Source: an uncultured Chlorobiaceae bacterium
GTDB lineage: Bacteria > Bacteroidota > Chlorobiia > Chlorobiales > Chlorobiaceae
Assembly: GCA_903928225.1 (NCBI GenBank)
Contig: CAIYPU010000022.1
Coordinates: forward strand, 1 to 32,217
DNA: 32,217 nucleotides
Direction: 5' to 3'
The notes beneath the pieces are model-generated. The model worked only from the letters and a program-made list of their open reading frames with translations. It searched no databases and was not told where the DNA came from. Positions 15,162 through 25,099 of this stretch are shown piece by piece. The position numbers and the translations under genes were made by a program. The first letter of the stretch is position 1, and every line of letters starts with the position of its first letter.

Positions 15162-17447
15162 TTAAAGTTCGTCCAGATGGAGTGCGCTTTCCAGGGCGTG
15201 GTAATATGCCGTTGCGAGCTTGCCGACCGGAAGATTGAACATCTTCCTGCCGTTCACGGCGATTGTTGCAGTTTCTTCGGTAACCTGGCCGATAACCCTG
15301 ATCGGCACGCCATGCCTGTTAGCTTCCTCGATGACTTCCTTCGCTTGTTCCGGAGCGATGCTCAGCACCACCCGGCCCTGTGCTTCCGAAAAGAACAGCT
15401 CCTGGATACCGGCAGGGCTGTTTTCCGTGGACTCGAGATCGACGCTGAAGCCGAGATGCGGGTTTTCAGACCCCATGATGGCCTTTTCGGCCAGGGTCAC
15501 GAAAAGGCCTCCGTCAGAAACGTCATGTGCCGAATGCACGAGCTTTTTCCCGGCAAGCGAGATGAGCAGTTCCTGAAGGTTCTTTTCCTGTTCGAGGTCG
15601 ATGGCCGGTGCGTCTTTTCCGGGGGTTCCGTACTGCATCACGAGGTATTCAGAGCCGTCGAGGGCAAGTTCCGGTTCGCCGAGGATGATGATGGCGTCGC
15701 CGTTATTGCGGAATGTCGAACCGACAAGGTTATCGATGTCGTCAAGCAGGCCGATCATACCGATGGTAGGAGTCGGGTAGATCGCCGTCCTCAGGCCGCC
15801 GATCGACGATTCGTTGTAGAAGCTTACATTGCCGCCGGTTACCGGGGTATTGAACATCCGGCAGGCCGCGCCCATTCCCTCGACCGATGTTTTGAACTGG
15901 TAGTAGACTTCCGGCTTGTACGGGTTGCCGAAGTTCAGGCAGTTGGTTATGGCAAGCGGCCTGGCACCGGTGCAGGCGATGTTCCTGGCGCATTCGGCAA
16001 CCGCGATGCAGCCTCCTGCAGCCGGATTGAGATAGACGTAACGGGCGTTGCAGTCGGTTTTCATGGCAAGCCCTTTCTTCGTGCCCTTGATCCTGATGAC
16101 CGCGGCGTCAGTCTGACCTGTCGGAGTGACGGTGTTGGTCTGGACCATCGAATCGTACTGGCGGTAGACCCATTGCTTGCTGGCGATATTCGGTCGGGAT
16201 AAAAGCTGGAGGCAGACCTCCTCGAAATTTATTGAAGAATCGGCATTGAGCATGGCTTCCGGGGTGTCGGGCTTTTTCTCGACGGCTTCGCGGATATAGA
16301 CCGGAGCGCCTCCGCCAAGCACAAGGGATATTGCCGGGATTTCAGCAACGACCTCGCCAAGGTGCCTGACCCTGAGGTAGTTGTCGCTGGTCACCTGTCC
16401 GATGACGACCGCCTGGACGTCCCATTTGCTGTAGATGTCGATGATCTTCTGTTCATGTCCTTTCTCTGCGACGATGAGCATCCTCTCCTGAGATTCGGAA
16501 AGCATGATCTCATAGGCGCTCATCCCTTTTTCGCGGATCGGGACGAGGTCGAGGTCGATCTCGATGCCGCCTGAGCCGGTTTTTTCGATGCCCCTGGCGC
16601 TCATCTCGGAAGTCGAGCTGGTAATGCCTGCCGCGCCCATGTCCTGCAGCCCGACAACGTAGCCAGATGCGACGGCTTCGAGGGTCGCCTCGAGCAGGAG
16701 CTTTTCGGCGAACGGGTCGCCGACCTGTACGCTCGGGCGTTTGTCCTCACTGGCTTCGCTCAGGTCTTCGGATGCGAACGTGGCTCCGTGAATGCCGTCC
16801 CTGCCGGTAGAGGAACCGACGATAAGCACGGGATTGCCTTCTCCTTTCGCGGTTGCGCTCACGGTTTTGCCGTGCTCGACGATGCCGACAGACATGGCGT
16901 TGACCAGGGGATTTCCGGTATAGCCTTCTTCGAAATAGATTTCACCGCCCACAGTAGGCACGCCGAACGAGTTGCCGTAATCGCCGATACCGCGCACGAC
17001 GCCGTCTACAAGGTAGCGGACGCGCGGGTCTTTCGGGGACCCGAACCTCAGCGAGTTGAGGGATGCGACCGGCCTGGCGCCCATGGTGAAAATATCGCGG
17101 TGGATGCCGCCGACGCCCGTCGCTGCGCCCTGGTAGGGTTCGACCGCCGATGGATGGTTGTGGGACTCTATCTTGAACGCGACAGCAAGATTGTCGCCGA
17201 TATCGACCAGGCCAGCGTTTTCCTCACCCGCCCCCGTCAGGACGGCTTTCCCTTCGCGTGGAAGGGTTTTCAGCACTGCGATGGAATTTTTGTAACTGCA
17301 GTGCTCGGACCACATGACGGAAAAAATACCGAGCTCGGTAATCGTCGGGACCCTTCCGAGAATCGATTGTATTTTGGCGTACTCTTCCTTGTTCAGGCCA
17401 TGTTCTTCGGCAATGGCAAGGGTTACTTCGATAGTGGGCTGTTTCAT
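15162..17447 (-). CDS. purL: Phosphoribosylformylglycinamidine synthase subunit PurL
   Basis: A 761-residue PurL of the small type, which needs separate PurS and PurQ; neither is in this window. It makes FGAM from FGAR, ATP and glutamine-derived ammonia in purine synthesis. Hallmarks: [19 protein letters not shown] near the N-terminus, the magnesium/ATP region [51 protein letters not shown] and, in the second half, [31 protein letters not shown] and [11 protein letters not shown] start it at the ATG at 17447 ([16 protein letters not shown]). The frame runs 70 codons further upstream, but that part overlaps secA and is low-complexity shadow. It sits 25 nt after secA and 35 nt before nnr, suggesting one transcript. 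Confidence -1.
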   Translation of the reverse strand: MKQPTIEVTLAIAEEHGLNKEEYAKIQSILGRVPTITELGIFSVMWSEHCSYKNSIAVLKTLPREGKAVLTGAGEENAGLVDIGDNLAVAFKIESHNHPSAVEPYQGAATGVGGIHRDIFTMGARPVASLNSLRFGSPKDPRVRYLVDGVVRGIGDYGNSFGVPTVGGEIYFEEGYTGNPLVNAMSVGIVEHGKTVSATAKGEGNPVLIVGSSTGRDGIHGATFASEDLSEASEDKRPSVQVGDPFAEKLLLEATLEAVASGYVVGLQDMGAAGITSSTSEMSARGIEKTGSGGIEIDLDLVPIREKGMSAYEIMLSESQERMLIVAEKGHEQKIIDIYSKWDVQAVVIGQVTSDNYLRVRHLGEVVAEIPAISLVLGGGAPVYIREAVEKKPDTPEAMLNADSSINFEEVCLQLLSRPNIASKQWVYRQYDSMVQTNTVTPTGQTDAAVIRIKGTKKGLAMKTDCNARYVYLNPAAGGCIAVAECARNIACTGARPLAITNCLNFGNPYKPEVYYQFKTSVEGMGAACRMFNTPVTGGNVSFYNESSIGGLRTAIYPTPTIGMIGLLDDIDNLVGSTFRNNGDAIIILGEPELALDGSEYLVMQYGTPGKDAPAIDLEQEKNLQELLISLAGKKLVHSAHDVSDGGLFVTLAEKAIMGSENPHLGFSVDLESTENSPAGIQELFFSEAQGRVVLSIAPEQAKEVIEEANRHGVPIRVIGQVTEETATIAVNGRKMFNLPVGKLATAYYHALESALHLDEL

Positions 17448-17472
17448 GGTCTTACGTGAGTATTGCTGTGCG

Positions 17473-20400
17473 TCAGGGCTGTTGCTGGCCGTGACAGTTT
17501 TTATATTTCTTTCCGCTGCCGCAGTGGCACAGGTCGTTGCGACCGGGTTTCTTTTCAGCGACCACCGGCTGCTGGGGCACGGTTTCGCCGCCTGCATCCC
17601 CGTCCTGGCCGTCGCCGGTTGCCGTATAGACACTTTCAGCCTCTTGATGCTGCGCAACGAGGCGTTCCTGTTTCACCGCGGCCTTTCTCTGGCGTTCCTC
17701 CATCTCCCTTGCTTCATCGGGGTCGACCGGGAAAAGCTTGAAAGCGAGCGACAGCGTTTCGAGCTCGATTTCCTGCAGGAGGGTGATGAAGAGGCGGTAT
17801 GCTTCCTGCTTGTACTCGAGCAGCGGGTCCTTCTGGCCGTATGCACGGAGGTTGATGCCTTCGCGCAGCGAATCGATTTCACGCAGGTGCTCTCTCCAGC
17901 GCATGTCTATGACGCTGAGCACTGCATACCTCTCGATCTGTCCCATGATCTCTTCCGGAAGGGCCTCTTCTTTCCTGCGGTAGAAGGAGTGTGCGATTTC
18001 ATAGAGTTTGTCGGCAAGCTTTTCCGGTCCGTCGATTTCCATGGTCTGCCTGTCGGTCTTGAACTCGATCGACAGTTCGCGGAGCACCTGCTCTTCAAGT
18101 CCTTCGGCATCGTGCTGTGGTTGGTATTTTTTCACGACCTGCGTGCAGTAATCCTTCAGGAGGTCGAGAATATCGCTTACCAGGCGGTCGCGAAGGAGGC
18201 CGTTGCGGCGGCGTGAATAGATGACCTCGCGCTGCTGGTTCAGGACATCGTCGTATTCGAGCAGCCGTTTACGGATGGCGAAGTTCTGCTCCTCGACTTT
18301 TTTCTGTGCCCGTTCGATCGATTTCGTGATCATGGAGTGCTCGATGACATCGCCCTCCTCGTGTCCGAGACGGTCCATGACGGCGATTACCCTGTCCGAG
18401 CCGAAAAGCCTCATCAGGTCGTCCTCGAGGGAAACATAGAACACCGTTTCGCCCGGATCGCCCTGTCTGCCGGAGCGGCCCCTGAGCTGGCGGTCGATCC
18501 GGCGGGACTCATGCCGCTCTGAACCAAGGATGAAGAGGCCTCCGAGCTCCTTCACACCGTGACCGAGCTTGATGTCTGTGCCTCGGCCCGCCATGTTCGT
18601 GGCGATGGTTACCGCCGAGCGCTGGCCGGCTTCGGCCACGATTTCGGCTTCGCGGACGTTCTGTTTCGCGTTCAGGACGTTATGCGGGATTTTTCTCTGG
18701 CGCAGCATCCTCGATATGGTTTCGGAAACATCGACGCTGGTCGTGCCGACGAGGACCGGCTGTCCTTTTTTCTGCAGTTCCTCGACCTTCTGGACAACCG
18801 CGTTGTACTTTTCCCTCCGGGTCTTGTATACCAGGTCGTCCATGTCTTTCCTGACGACCTTGGCGTTGGTCGGAATGACGACGACGTCGAGCTTGTAAAT
18901 TTCAAATAGCTCGGACGCTTCGGTTTCAGCCGTACCGGTCATGCCGGCAAGTTTCCTGTAAAGGCGGAAAAAGTTCTGGATGGTTATGGTTGCCATCGTC
19001 TGGGTTTCACCTTCGATCTTGACGTTCTCCTTCGCCTCGATCGCCTGGTGCAGTCCGTCACTGTAACGACGGCCCGGCAGGATCCTTCCGGTGAACTCAT
19101 CGACGATCATGACCATGCCGTTCTGCACGACATATTCGTCGTCACGTTCGAAGAGCGAGTAAGCCTTGAGCAGCTGGCTGATGTTGTGAAGCTTTTCCGA
19201 GCGGTCGGCGAAGAGGCGGTAAACCGCATCTTTTTTCTGGATTTTTTCCTGGGGCGAAAGGGATGCATCGCCTTCGACCGCCGCGAGTTCCGTGCCTACA
19301 TCGGGAAGAAGGAAGAGGTCCCTGTCATGGTGGCTGAGATTGCTGAGGAATTCACGGCCCTTGTCGGTCAGGTCGATCGTATTTGCTTTTTCATCGACAG
19401 CGAAATAGAGCTCGTCGTCAATTTCATGCATGCGGCTGGAATTATCCTTCAGATACTCGTTCTCGGTGCTCTGGACCAGTTTTCCGACACCCTGCTGGGA
19501 AAGCATCTTGGTGTACCGGCTGTTTTTCGGCTGTCCGCGCTTGACACGAAGCAGAGCTATACCGGCTTTGGTATCGTCCGGTTTTGCTTTCATCAGTTTT
19601 TCAGCCTCTGAAAGGCACGATGCGACCAGGTTCTGCTGCGCGCGGACCAGCTGTTCGATCCAGGGCTTGATCTCCTGGAACTTGCTGTTGTCGGCATTCG
19701 GCACTGGGCCTGAAATGATGAGCGGGGTACGGGCTTCGTCGATAAGGACGCTGTCCACCTCGTCGACGATGGCAAAATAGAAATCACGCTGGACCATGTC
19801 GCCTTGCGTCCCGGCCATGTTGTCGCGAAGGTAGTCGAAGCCGAACTCGTTGTTCGTGCCGTAAGTGATATCGCTGCCGTACTGCGCCTTCCGCTCTTCC
19901 GAACTCATGAAATTGAGGATGACGCCTACAGAAATCTCGTGGAAATCGAAAATGGGGCTCATCCACTCCTTGTCCCTCTGGGCGAGGTAGTCGTTTACGG
20001 TCACCACATGGACCCCTCTGCCGGTAAGGGAGTTGAGGAATACGGGAAGGGTGGATACCAGCGTTTTTCCCTCACCGGTGGCCATTTCGGCAATTTTCCC
20101 GGAATGAAGCACGATGCCGCCGATCAGCTGCACATCGTAGGGCACCATGTCCCAGGTCAGTTCACGTCCCATGACCATATACTTGTGCCCCTTGAGTCTC
20201 CTGCAGGTATCTTTTACGATAGCGAAGGTTTCCGGCAGGATTTCATCGAGTGCCGCTTTCGTTGCCTTGTCATACTCTTCGGCTATCGCATCGAGCCTTG
20301 CATTGATGGTATCGGCATCCTGAATGCTGATATCCGGATTGTCGAGCTTGTGCCCGAGTTCGCTTTTCTCTTTTTCAAAGGGCTCCAGGGCCTTGCGGAC

Positions 20401-20556
20401 TTTCTGCTTCAGTTCACGACCTTTCTGTTTCAGCTGTTCGTCGCTGAGGGAGGCCATGGAGGCCTGGAGTTCATTGATGCGATCGATGGTTGGCTGGATT
20501 TTCCTGATATCCTTTTCGTGCTTCGATCCGAATATCTTTTCAATGATTTTCAACAT
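17473..20556 (-). CDS. secA: Preprotein translocase ATPase SecA
   Basis: A 1027-residue SecA that drives preproteins through SecYEG at the cytoplasmic membrane. Visible are Walker A GEGKT (161-165) in [32 protein letters not shown], the DEAD-type [61 protein letters not shown], and the C-terminal zinc motif [13 protein letters not shown]. It is longer than the ~900 residues of E. coli SecA. The extra sequence is an N-terminal helical stretch that puts Walker A about 55 residues further in, and an insertion between the DEAD motif and MIVDEFTGR; both are usual in Bacteroidetes/Chlorobi. It is the first gene of a likely secA-purL-nnr transcript. No Shine-Dalgarno sequence precedes the ATG at 20556. 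Confidence -1.
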   Translation of the reverse strand: MLKIIEKIFGSKHEKDIRKIQPTIDRINELQASMASLSDEQLKQKGRELKQKVRKALEPFEKEKSELGHKLDNPDISIQDADTINARLDAIAEEYDKATKAALDEILPETFAIVKDTCRRLKGHKYMVMGRELTWDMVPYDVQLIGGIVLHSGKIAEMATGEGKTLVSTLPVFLNSLTGRGVHVVTVNDYLAQRDKEWMSPIFDFHEISVGVILNFMSSEERKAQYGSDITYGTNNEFGFDYLRDNMAGTQGDMVQRDFYFAIVDEVDSVLIDEARTPLIISGPVPNADNSKFQEIKPWIEQLVRAQQNLVASCLSEAEKLMKAKPDDTKAGIALLRVKRGQPKNSRYTKMLSQQGVGKLVQSTENEYLKDNSSRMHEIDDELYFAVDEKANTIDLTDKGREFLSNLSHHDRDLFLLPDVGTELAAVEGDASLSPQEKIQKKDAVYRLFADRSEKLHNISQLLKAYSLFERDDEYVVQNGMVMIVDEFTGRILPGRRYSDGLHQAIEAKENVKIEGETQTMATITIQNFFRLYRKLAGMTGTAETEASELFEIYKLDVVVIPTNAKVVRKDMDDLVYKTRREKYNAVVQKVEELQKKGQPVLVGTTSVDVSETISRMLRQRKIPHNVLNAKQNVREAEIVAEAGQRSAVTIATNMAGRGTDIKLGHGVKELGGLFILGSERHESRRIDRQLRGRSGRQGDPGETVFYVSLEDDLMRLFGSDRVIAVMDRLGHEEGDVIEHSMITKSIERAQKKVEEQNFAIRKRLLEYDDVLNQQREVIYSRRRNGLLRDRLVSDILDLLKDYCTQVVKKYQPQHDAEGLEEQVLRELSIEFKTDRQTMEIDGPEKLADKLYEIAHSFYRRKEEALPEEIMGQIERYAVLSVIDMRWREHLREIDSLREGINLRAYGQKDPLLEYKQEAYRLFITLLQEIELETLSLAFKLFPVDPDEAREMEERQRKAAVKQERLVAQHQEAESVYTATGDGQDGDAGGETVPQQPVVAEKKPGRNDLCHCGSGKKYKNCHGQQQP

Positions 20557-20713
20557 GTACTGGTATTTGTAACGATCTATAAAATTTACGGAGGATTATG
20601 CAGCGGATGTGCGCGCGTTTTCAGCGAAATCCGTTACAACCTTTCGAATCGTAAGGTATAGAATTAGCTCTTGAGAAAAAAGCAGGATAACCGGAAAAAA
20701 AGAGGGTACGATT

Positions 20714-20739
20714 GCTTCGCGGATTTCCGTCCGCGGAGC
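20714..20739 (-). terminator. Hairpin downstream of the Ogg-type glycosylase
   Basis: CGCGGA (20718-20723) pairs with TCCGCG (20730-20735), extended by GCT/AGC across one mismatch. It lies about 40 bp beyond the glycosylase stop. A run of seven Ts follows on the minus strand only after another ~12 nt, so it is a weak intrinsic-terminator candidate. Confidence -1.
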
Positions 20740-20776
20740 GAGAATCCACAGCGCTCTTGCCTTCATTCGCATCGGT

Positions 20777-21712
20777 TCAGTAAGAGCGCAGTTTTTTAAC
20801 CTCTTTTCGCCAGCAGTGGAAAAGAATATGACCGGCGTAACCGGCCAGCTCGGGCACGAGGATTTGCCGCGCTTCGGCATCGATTTTCAGGTAGTTTGCC
20901 GGTGTAAGCGGCAGGGATGCGGTTCTGCTGCCGAACCATTGCGACATGAACTGTTTCACATGGGTGTCGACAGGGAAGGCGTCAAATCGTCCCAGGCCGA
21001 AGAGCGCGATGCAGTCGGCAATTTTATAACCGATACCGTCCAGTTCACAGAGTTTCCGTCTTACCTGCTCGAGAGAAAGGCTTTTATCCTTGAGTGATCC
21101 GAAGTCAATTTTTCCTTCACAAACGGCTTTCGATGCGGAGATGATATTCCTTGCCCTGATGCGGTTGTTGTTGGTGCACCTGCTGAGTTTGACGGCATCG
21201 GCACCGGCAAGGGCCTGCGGGGAAGGGAAGTCGTAGAGGGTTACGGGAATATCTCTGAAAGTGAGGTCGAACCTCGTCCCGTACTGTTCGGCAAGCATCG
21301 ACACCTGGTTCCTGATGATGCGCATACCGATTCCCTGTGCGCACATGAAGGTGACCATGGATTCAAAGGGGTCCTGCTTCAGTACTCTGACCGGGAAATA
21401 ACCTTCGAGTGCATTCCAGAGGTCCGGGTATTTCAGGCGGAAATTCTCAGGAAAGGCAGCTCTTCCATCGAAATCCATCGAAAAGTAATCCCGGAAAAAA
21501 TCCTGCGGCAGCATTCCGGCGATACGTGAATCCTCGCAGAATACCTCAATCTCGGTACCGGATAACGATGAGACAAAAACAGGATTGTTGTCGATTATTC
21601 TTGCACTGAAATCAGTGCTGTCCGAAAAATATTTCCATGTGAAGGTCTGACCGCTGTACAGTGTATCAAAGATACATAATCTGTATTTAGAATTCAATAA
21701 TAATCGCTTCAT
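20777..21712 (-). CDS. ogg: 8-oxoguanine DNA glycosylase/AP lyase (HhH-GPD family)
   Basis: A 311-residue base-excision repair enzyme. The helix-hairpin-helix GPD motif LCELDGIGYKIADCIALFGL ends near 240. It carries the catalytic lysine K230, and the catalytic aspartate D249 follows in AFPVDTHVK, matching the human OGG1 pattern of Lys-249 and Asp-268. The N-terminal ~115 residues match the OGG_N domain pattern, including the early GQTFTWKYFSD. The family removes 8-oxoguanine and cleaves the strand by beta-elimination. The lysine argues for a bifunctional lyase and against AlkA, which lacks it. It is a single gene downstream of the AT-rich gap and upstream of secA on the same strand, with 220 bp to secA. 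The ATG at 21712 has no Shine-Dalgarno sequence. Confidence -1.
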   Translation of the reverse strand: MKRLLLNSKYRLCIFDTLYSGQTFTWKYFSDSTDFSARIIDNNPVFVSSLSGTEIEVFCEDSRIAGMLPQDFFRDYFSMDFDGRAAFPENFRLKYPDLWNALEGYFPVRVLKQDPFESMVTFMCAQGIGMRIIRNQVSMLAEQYGTRFDLTFRDIPVTLYDFPSPQALAGADAVKLSRCTNNNRIRARNIISASKAVCEGKIDFGSLKDKSLSLEQVRRKLCELDGIGYKIADCIALFGLGRFDAFPVDTHVKQFMSQWFGSRTASLPLTPANYLKIDAEARQILVPELAGYAGHILFHCWRKEVKKLRSY

Positions 21713-22145
21713 AAAGTTATCAATATGCGTTTAATAGTCAGGATAATGCAGGGCGCCTTGCTTAACAAAACATCTGTCTTGGATTATTATAAATATTTAA
21801 ATTTAAATAAAATAAACTGCTTTATATAAAGTTTTTCCATGCCGTGCGTAACCGCGATTTGTGTTTGTTAAAATAATCATAATTATGTTATTATTATGTA
21901 CTTTATAGATATTTGTACTGATTATTTATGAATCATAAATGCTTGGTTGCTGTTTAATATTAATGCGTTTTGTTTTGTTTATGGTATTGATATCTTTGGC
22001 GATATTTGTTGTTAGATAAATACCGTTCTGATATTTAAAATGAGTGAAAAGCCGGCCTGGCATTATTGTTTTGAATGTGAAACAGATCAGAAATAACGAT
22101 ACGGGCTTGTTTATCCTCAGCTTGTTTTTTATGCCATGCCGGTTT
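21713..22145. other. AT-rich gap of 433 bp
   Basis: Strikingly AT-rich compared with its surroundings and without a credible reading frame on either strand. It contains a perfect 16-bp palindrome (21794-21809, TATTTAAATTTAAATA) and a 13-bp inverted repeat TTATGA-A-TCATAA. It lies upstream of ogg and downstream of the SDR gene, both on the minus strand. I see no tRNA, IS end or clear sigma-70 promoter. Confidence -1.
21794..21809. repeat. Perfect 16-bp AT palindrome
   Basis: TATTTAAATTTAAATA reads identically on both strands and lies in the AT-rich gap about 80 bp upstream of ogg. Palindromes are more likely by chance in such AT-rich DNA, so binding-site status is only possible. Confidence -1.
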
Positions 22146-22853
22146 TCAGGCCCGGGCAGATAACTGCGTAAAGTATGGTTGCAGCGAGGACAGAGGGGTT
22201 TCTTTCCCCTGTATCAGTTCGAAGGTGAGGTTGTGTGCTTCAGGGGCGAACAGCGAAAGTACGGCAATTTCCGCGACGTCACTTCGCTGGATGGCACCGG
22301 TTTCAATCCTGTCCCCGGTGTCGAAAATCAGTTCGTGCATGAACGGAGGACCGTCGAGAAGTCCTCCTGGCCTGATAATGGTAAAGGAATATCCCGGACC
22401 GGAAAACAGCTCGCGCACGGCATTTTCCGCTTCGAGTTTCATGGAAAGGACTTTGCCGTAGCGGTTCAGCGGATGATCGGGTCTGGTGACCGCAAGGGAG
22501 CTGACGAGGATGAATGTTTTTATCTCCATCTCTCTCGCAATGCCAGCCAGTCTGATGATGCCGTCACGGTCAATTGCGGATGGAGGAGGGGCTTCGGGGT
22601 CCCTGACATTTCCCCCGACGGCGCAGATGACGGCATCGATACCGTGGAGGGCTGCACGGATATCGTCCCTGTTTTCAAGCGAACCGACGGCAAGGCTGCC
22701 TTCGATTTCCGGACCGAACAACTCTACAGCTTTCTGTGGAGAACGGACGAAAAGCCTGGTTGTTATACCATGCTTTCCGAGCCGTTCCACTATCCATTTT
22801 CCGGTCCTTCCCGTTGCGCCGGCAACGAGGACCGTGCCTTCAAAGAGAGCCAT
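22146..22853 (-). CDS. NAD(P)-binding atypical short-chain dehydrogenase-like protein
   Basis: A 235-residue Rossmann-fold protein. The dinucleotide-binding motif GATGRTGKWIVERL (13-26) is the GxxGxxG form typical of atypical SDRs (NAD(P)H-binding, Tic62/BVR-B-like). It continues with AVICAVGG, FILVSSLAV and IIRPGGLLDGP, with AIQRSDVAEIAVLSL near the end. The classical YxxxK is not clearly preserved, although RYGKVLSMKLEAE contains Y and K nearby. The substrate is unknown; such proteins serve in isomerase, reductase or redox-sensing roles. It lies third after lipA and the CPBP-like gene, with a 71-nt gap. An opposite-strand open frame of equal length is only its shadow. Confidence -1.
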   Translation of the reverse strand: MALFEGTVLVAGATGRTGKWIVERLGKHGITTRLFVRSPQKAVELFGPEIEGSLAVGSLENRDDIRAALHGIDAVICAVGGNVRDPEAPPPSAIDRDGIIRLAGIAREMEIKTFILVSSLAVTRPDHPLNRYGKVLSMKLEAENAVRELFSGPGYSFTIIRPGGLLDGPPFMHELIFDTGDRIETGAIQRSDVAEIAVLSLFAPEAHNLTFELIQGKETPLSSLQPYFTQLSARA

Positions 22854-22924
22854 GTCGTGCCTTCATGCACCCTCGATATTCCTTGAAACCATGATTAAAG
22901 AGGGCATAAGATGTTCTCGAAGTT

Positions 22925-23503
22925 TCAGTTGAACAGTGAAAATTTCACACACCATGCCATGGTGAGATCGACCAGCGCATGCAGGAAAATGACGGTTCTG
23001 ATATCGCGGTACCAGAAAAAATTCAGCGCCCAGCTTCCGGCGATTAACAACTGAACAGGCATGAAGAAGGGCTTGTAGGGACTTGTCTGCACAACATGCT
23101 CCGGGAGCATCGGAAGCCAGAAAAGCGCATGAATAAAACCGCTGTATATCATGAAAGAGACGAATCCCGCAATGAAAAGCAACCATGGGTTATTGGTGAC
23201 CTTGCCGGCCAGAAAGTTGCCGAGCTGAAAAAAAGCGTAGAAAAAGAAAGTTTCGGCAACACCATTACCGATGCTGAAGACAATGAGCGTGGGTATATTG
23301 AGCGGCCTTCCACCATCCGTGGTCGAATGGGAATAGACCCAGGCATTGATTGCGACGATGACGACCGAACAGAGGAGAAGGATTTTTCTGCGGGTGTCGA
23401 ACTCTTTGTTGAAGTTGAGGATGTCGTCCTTGAAAAAGGCGAACCCGATAACGACAGAGATTGCCCAGTAGGCATAAATCATCAGAGGTACCGAAAGTTC
23501 CAT
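22925..23503 (-). CDS. CPBP-like integral membrane protein with degenerate active site
   Basis: A 192-residue polytopic membrane protein with about five or six hydrophobic segments (roughly 5-24, 41-56, 71-99, 107-131, 148-164, 170-186). The layout resembles the CPBP/CAAX-protease family. E84 in GVAETFFFYAF stands where the EExxxR motif would be, H125 in SGFIHALFW where the second motif would be, and H175/D179 in FLHALVDL for the third. The second glutamate and the arginine of motif one are missing, so protease activity is doubtful. It lies 37 nt after lipA and 71 nt before the SDR gene on the same strand. The family assignment is tentative; 'conserved membrane protein' is the safe name. Confidence -1.
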   Translation of the reverse strand: MELSVPLMIYAYWAISVVIGFAFFKDDILNFNKEFDTRRKILLLCSVVIVAINAWVYSHSTTDGGRPLNIPTLIVFSIGNGVAETFFFYAFFQLGNFLAGKVTNNPWLLFIAGFVSFMIYSGFIHALFWLPMLPEHVVQTSPYKPFFMPVQLLIAGSWALNFFWYRDIRTVIFLHALVDLTMAWCVKFSLFN

Positions 23504-23540
23504 GGCTTTGGATTGTTAGGTTTGTTGAGGTCAAGTCTGT

Positions 23541-24398
23541 TTATGTGTCGAATGCTTCTGCATGATATGAACTTCTGACAAGCGGTCCTGATTGCACGTG
23601 GCTGAAGCCTGCGGTTTCGGCGATCTTTCTGTACTGTTCGAATTCATCGGGGGTTACATAGCGTTCGACAGGAAGGTGTGCGGGCGAAGGCTGCAGGTAC
23701 TGGCCGATGGTGATCATGTCGCAGCCGTGGCGGCGAAGATCTCCGATCGATGCCTCTATTTCCCTGGCTGTTTCACCCATCCCGAGCATCAGCCCGGATT
23801 TGGTTGCAAGCCCGTGCATCTTTTTTGCCCGTTCGATAATTTCAAGCGAACCGCTATAGCTTGCTTCGGGCCTGACTTTCGGGTAAAGCGCAGGCACGGT
23901 TTCGATATTGTGGTTGAGTACGTCGGGAGCTTCACGCATTACCCGGTCGAGAGCGGGCTCTTCATGCCTGAAATCCGGGATCAGGCATTCGATGGTGACA
24001 TCCGGAGCTGCGGCCCTGATCGCCCTGATGGTTTCAACCCAGTGAAGGGAACCTCCGTCCCTGAGGTCGTCACGAGTGACGCTGGTGAGCACCGCATGCT
24101 TCAGCTTCATCGATTGAACGGCAAAGGCTATGCTTTCAGGCTCGAGAGGATCCGGTGCCGCAAGGTTCGCCGTCTTGTCAACAGCGCAGAAGGTACATTT
24201 CCTCGAACAGACATTGCCGAGCAGAAGGAACGTCGCCGTGCCGCGTGACCAGCATTCCTGCAGGTTCGGGCACAATGCCGACCGGCATACGGTATTGAGG
24301 CTGTGACGGTTGAGCAGTTGCCTGGTTGCAGCGAATGATACCCCGGACGCCATCCTGATTTTCAGCCAATCCGGTTTTTTGGGGTGCCGGGGTTCCAT
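23541..24398 (-). CDS. lipA: Lipoyl synthase
   Basis: A 285-residue radical SAM enzyme that inserts two sulfurs into octanoyl groups bound to lipoyl domains. The auxiliary cluster ligands are C38, C43 and C49 ([12 protein letters not shown]), and the radical SAM cluster is C64, C68, C71 (CSRKCTFC). The C-terminal motif [11 protein letters not shown] supplies the serine (S276) that ligates the auxiliary cluster. [10 protein letters not shown] before the SAM motif and [16 protein letters not shown] are also typical. It provides lipoate for 2-oxoacid dehydrogenases or glycine cleavage. It is the first gene of a minus-strand set. The ATG at 24398 has no Shine-Dalgarno sequence. Confidence -1.
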   Translation of the reverse strand: MEPRHPKKPDWLKIRMASGVSFAATRQLLNRHSLNTVCRSALCPNLQECWSRGTATFLLLGNVCSRKCTFCAVDKTANLAAPDPLEPESIAFAVQSMKLKHAVLTSVTRDDLRDGGSLHWVETIRAIRAAAPDVTIECLIPDFRHEEPALDRVMREAPDVLNHNIETVPALYPKVRPEASYSGSLEIIERAKKMHGLATKSGLMLGMGETAREIEASIGDLRRHGCDMITIGQYLQPSPAHLPVERYVTPDEFEQYRKIAETAGFSHVQSGPLVRSSYHAEAFDT

Positions 24399-24572
24399 AA
24401 CGAAAGGAAGCTTCGATGTATTAAGTTAAATATACGAAACATAATATATGAAAATTACCGTGCTTGCCATGTTTTCCGGTCCGCAGCCGCTTTGTTTTAG
24501 GGAAGATGGATGTATTTATGTGGAAACAAGTTGTCCGATGCCTACCTTTCATTGATCAAGCCCTCTGTTGAC

Positions 24573-24601
24573 ACCTCCGGAAAAACGTTGTTTCCGGAGG
24601 T
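24573..24601 (+). promoter_or_regulatory. Perfect 11-bp hairpin in the leader of the cupin gene
   Basis: ACCTCCGGAAA (24573-24583) pairs exactly with TTTCCGGAGGT (24591-24601) over a 7-nt loop. It ends 36 bp before the cupin ATG and no U-tract follows. A TTGACA (24568-24573) abuts it without a matching -10. The right arm contains GGAGG, but no start codon lies at a useful distance. It may be an operator or a 5'-UTR structure, or a 3' end for a short upstream transcript. Confidence -1.
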
Positions 24602-24637
24602 TAGCAGGAACTGCTTCAGTAAACGAAAAAACAGAAC

Positions 24638-25096
24638 ATGATGAACGCTTTCAGGAAATTCCTGTTCGTATGCCTGCTTTTTGCGATGCATGGCGGGGAG
24701 CTGCAGGCCGAAGAGTACCGTAACGTCGAAGTCAAAAAGCTCCTGGTTTCGACGAAGACCGGCAATGGCGATCCTGTTGCCTACCTGAATACCGCAAATC
24801 CTGAAGTTACTGCGCTGGAGGTGACGTTTCCACCGGGTGGATCGACCGGTTGGCACAAGCATCCGGTCCCGGTCTACGCCTATGTCCTGGAGGGAACGCT
24901 CACGGTGAAGCTGGAAAGCGGTCAATGCCTTACGTTCAATAAAGGCGATGCTATTTTCGAGGTCATGAACACTTTCCACAACGGAACAAACCTCGGCACG
25001 GAGCCGGTCCGGCTCGTGGTTTTCTATACCGGTGCCGTGGGTATACCGAATGTGATACGCCAGGAACAGCCAGAACCGGCACATGCGGGGAATTGA
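24638..25096 (+). CDS. Exported cupin-domain protein
   Basis: A 152-residue protein with an apparent signal peptide (basic MNAFRK, hydrophobic FLFVCLLFAM, probable cleavage after ELQA at residue 24), followed by a single cupin barrel. Cupin motif 1 is GWHKHPVPVYAYVLEG (71-86) with H73 and H75; the usual glutamate is replaced by a V/Y position. Motif 2 is GDAIFEVMNTFHNGTN (103-118) with H114 and N118. Three histidines can still bind a metal. It is probably periplasmic; the substrate is unknown, and dioxygenase, isomerase or sensor roles are all possible. Its stop is only 3 bp before the nuclease gene, so the two are probably cotranscribed, although an exported cupin and a cytoplasmic nuclease make an odd pair. 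There is no Shine-Dalgarno sequence; the start could be either of the two tandem ATGs. Confidence -1.
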   Translation: MMNAFRKFLFVCLLFAMHGGELQAEEYRNVEVKKLLVSTKTGNGDPVAYLNTANPEVTALEVTFPPGGSTGWHKHPVPVYAYVLEGTLTVKLESGQCLTFNKGDAIFEVMNTFHNGTNLGTEPVRLVVFYTGAVGIPNVIRQEQPEPAHAGN

Positions 25097-25099
25097 GCG

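Noticed and set aside
17448-17657. 70-codon N-terminal extension of purL
   Set aside because: It overlaps the end of secA and is arginine/alanine-rich shadow; MKQPTIEV is a typical PurL start.
22179-22886. 235-codon plus-strand frame opposite the SDR gene
   Set aside because: It mirrors the SDR gene in length and lacks any recognisable domain, whereas the minus strand has a clear Rossmann motif.
24568-24596. TTGACA before the cupin gene as a promoter
   Set aside because: No -10-like sequence lies 16-18 bp downstream; that position is inside the hairpin arm.
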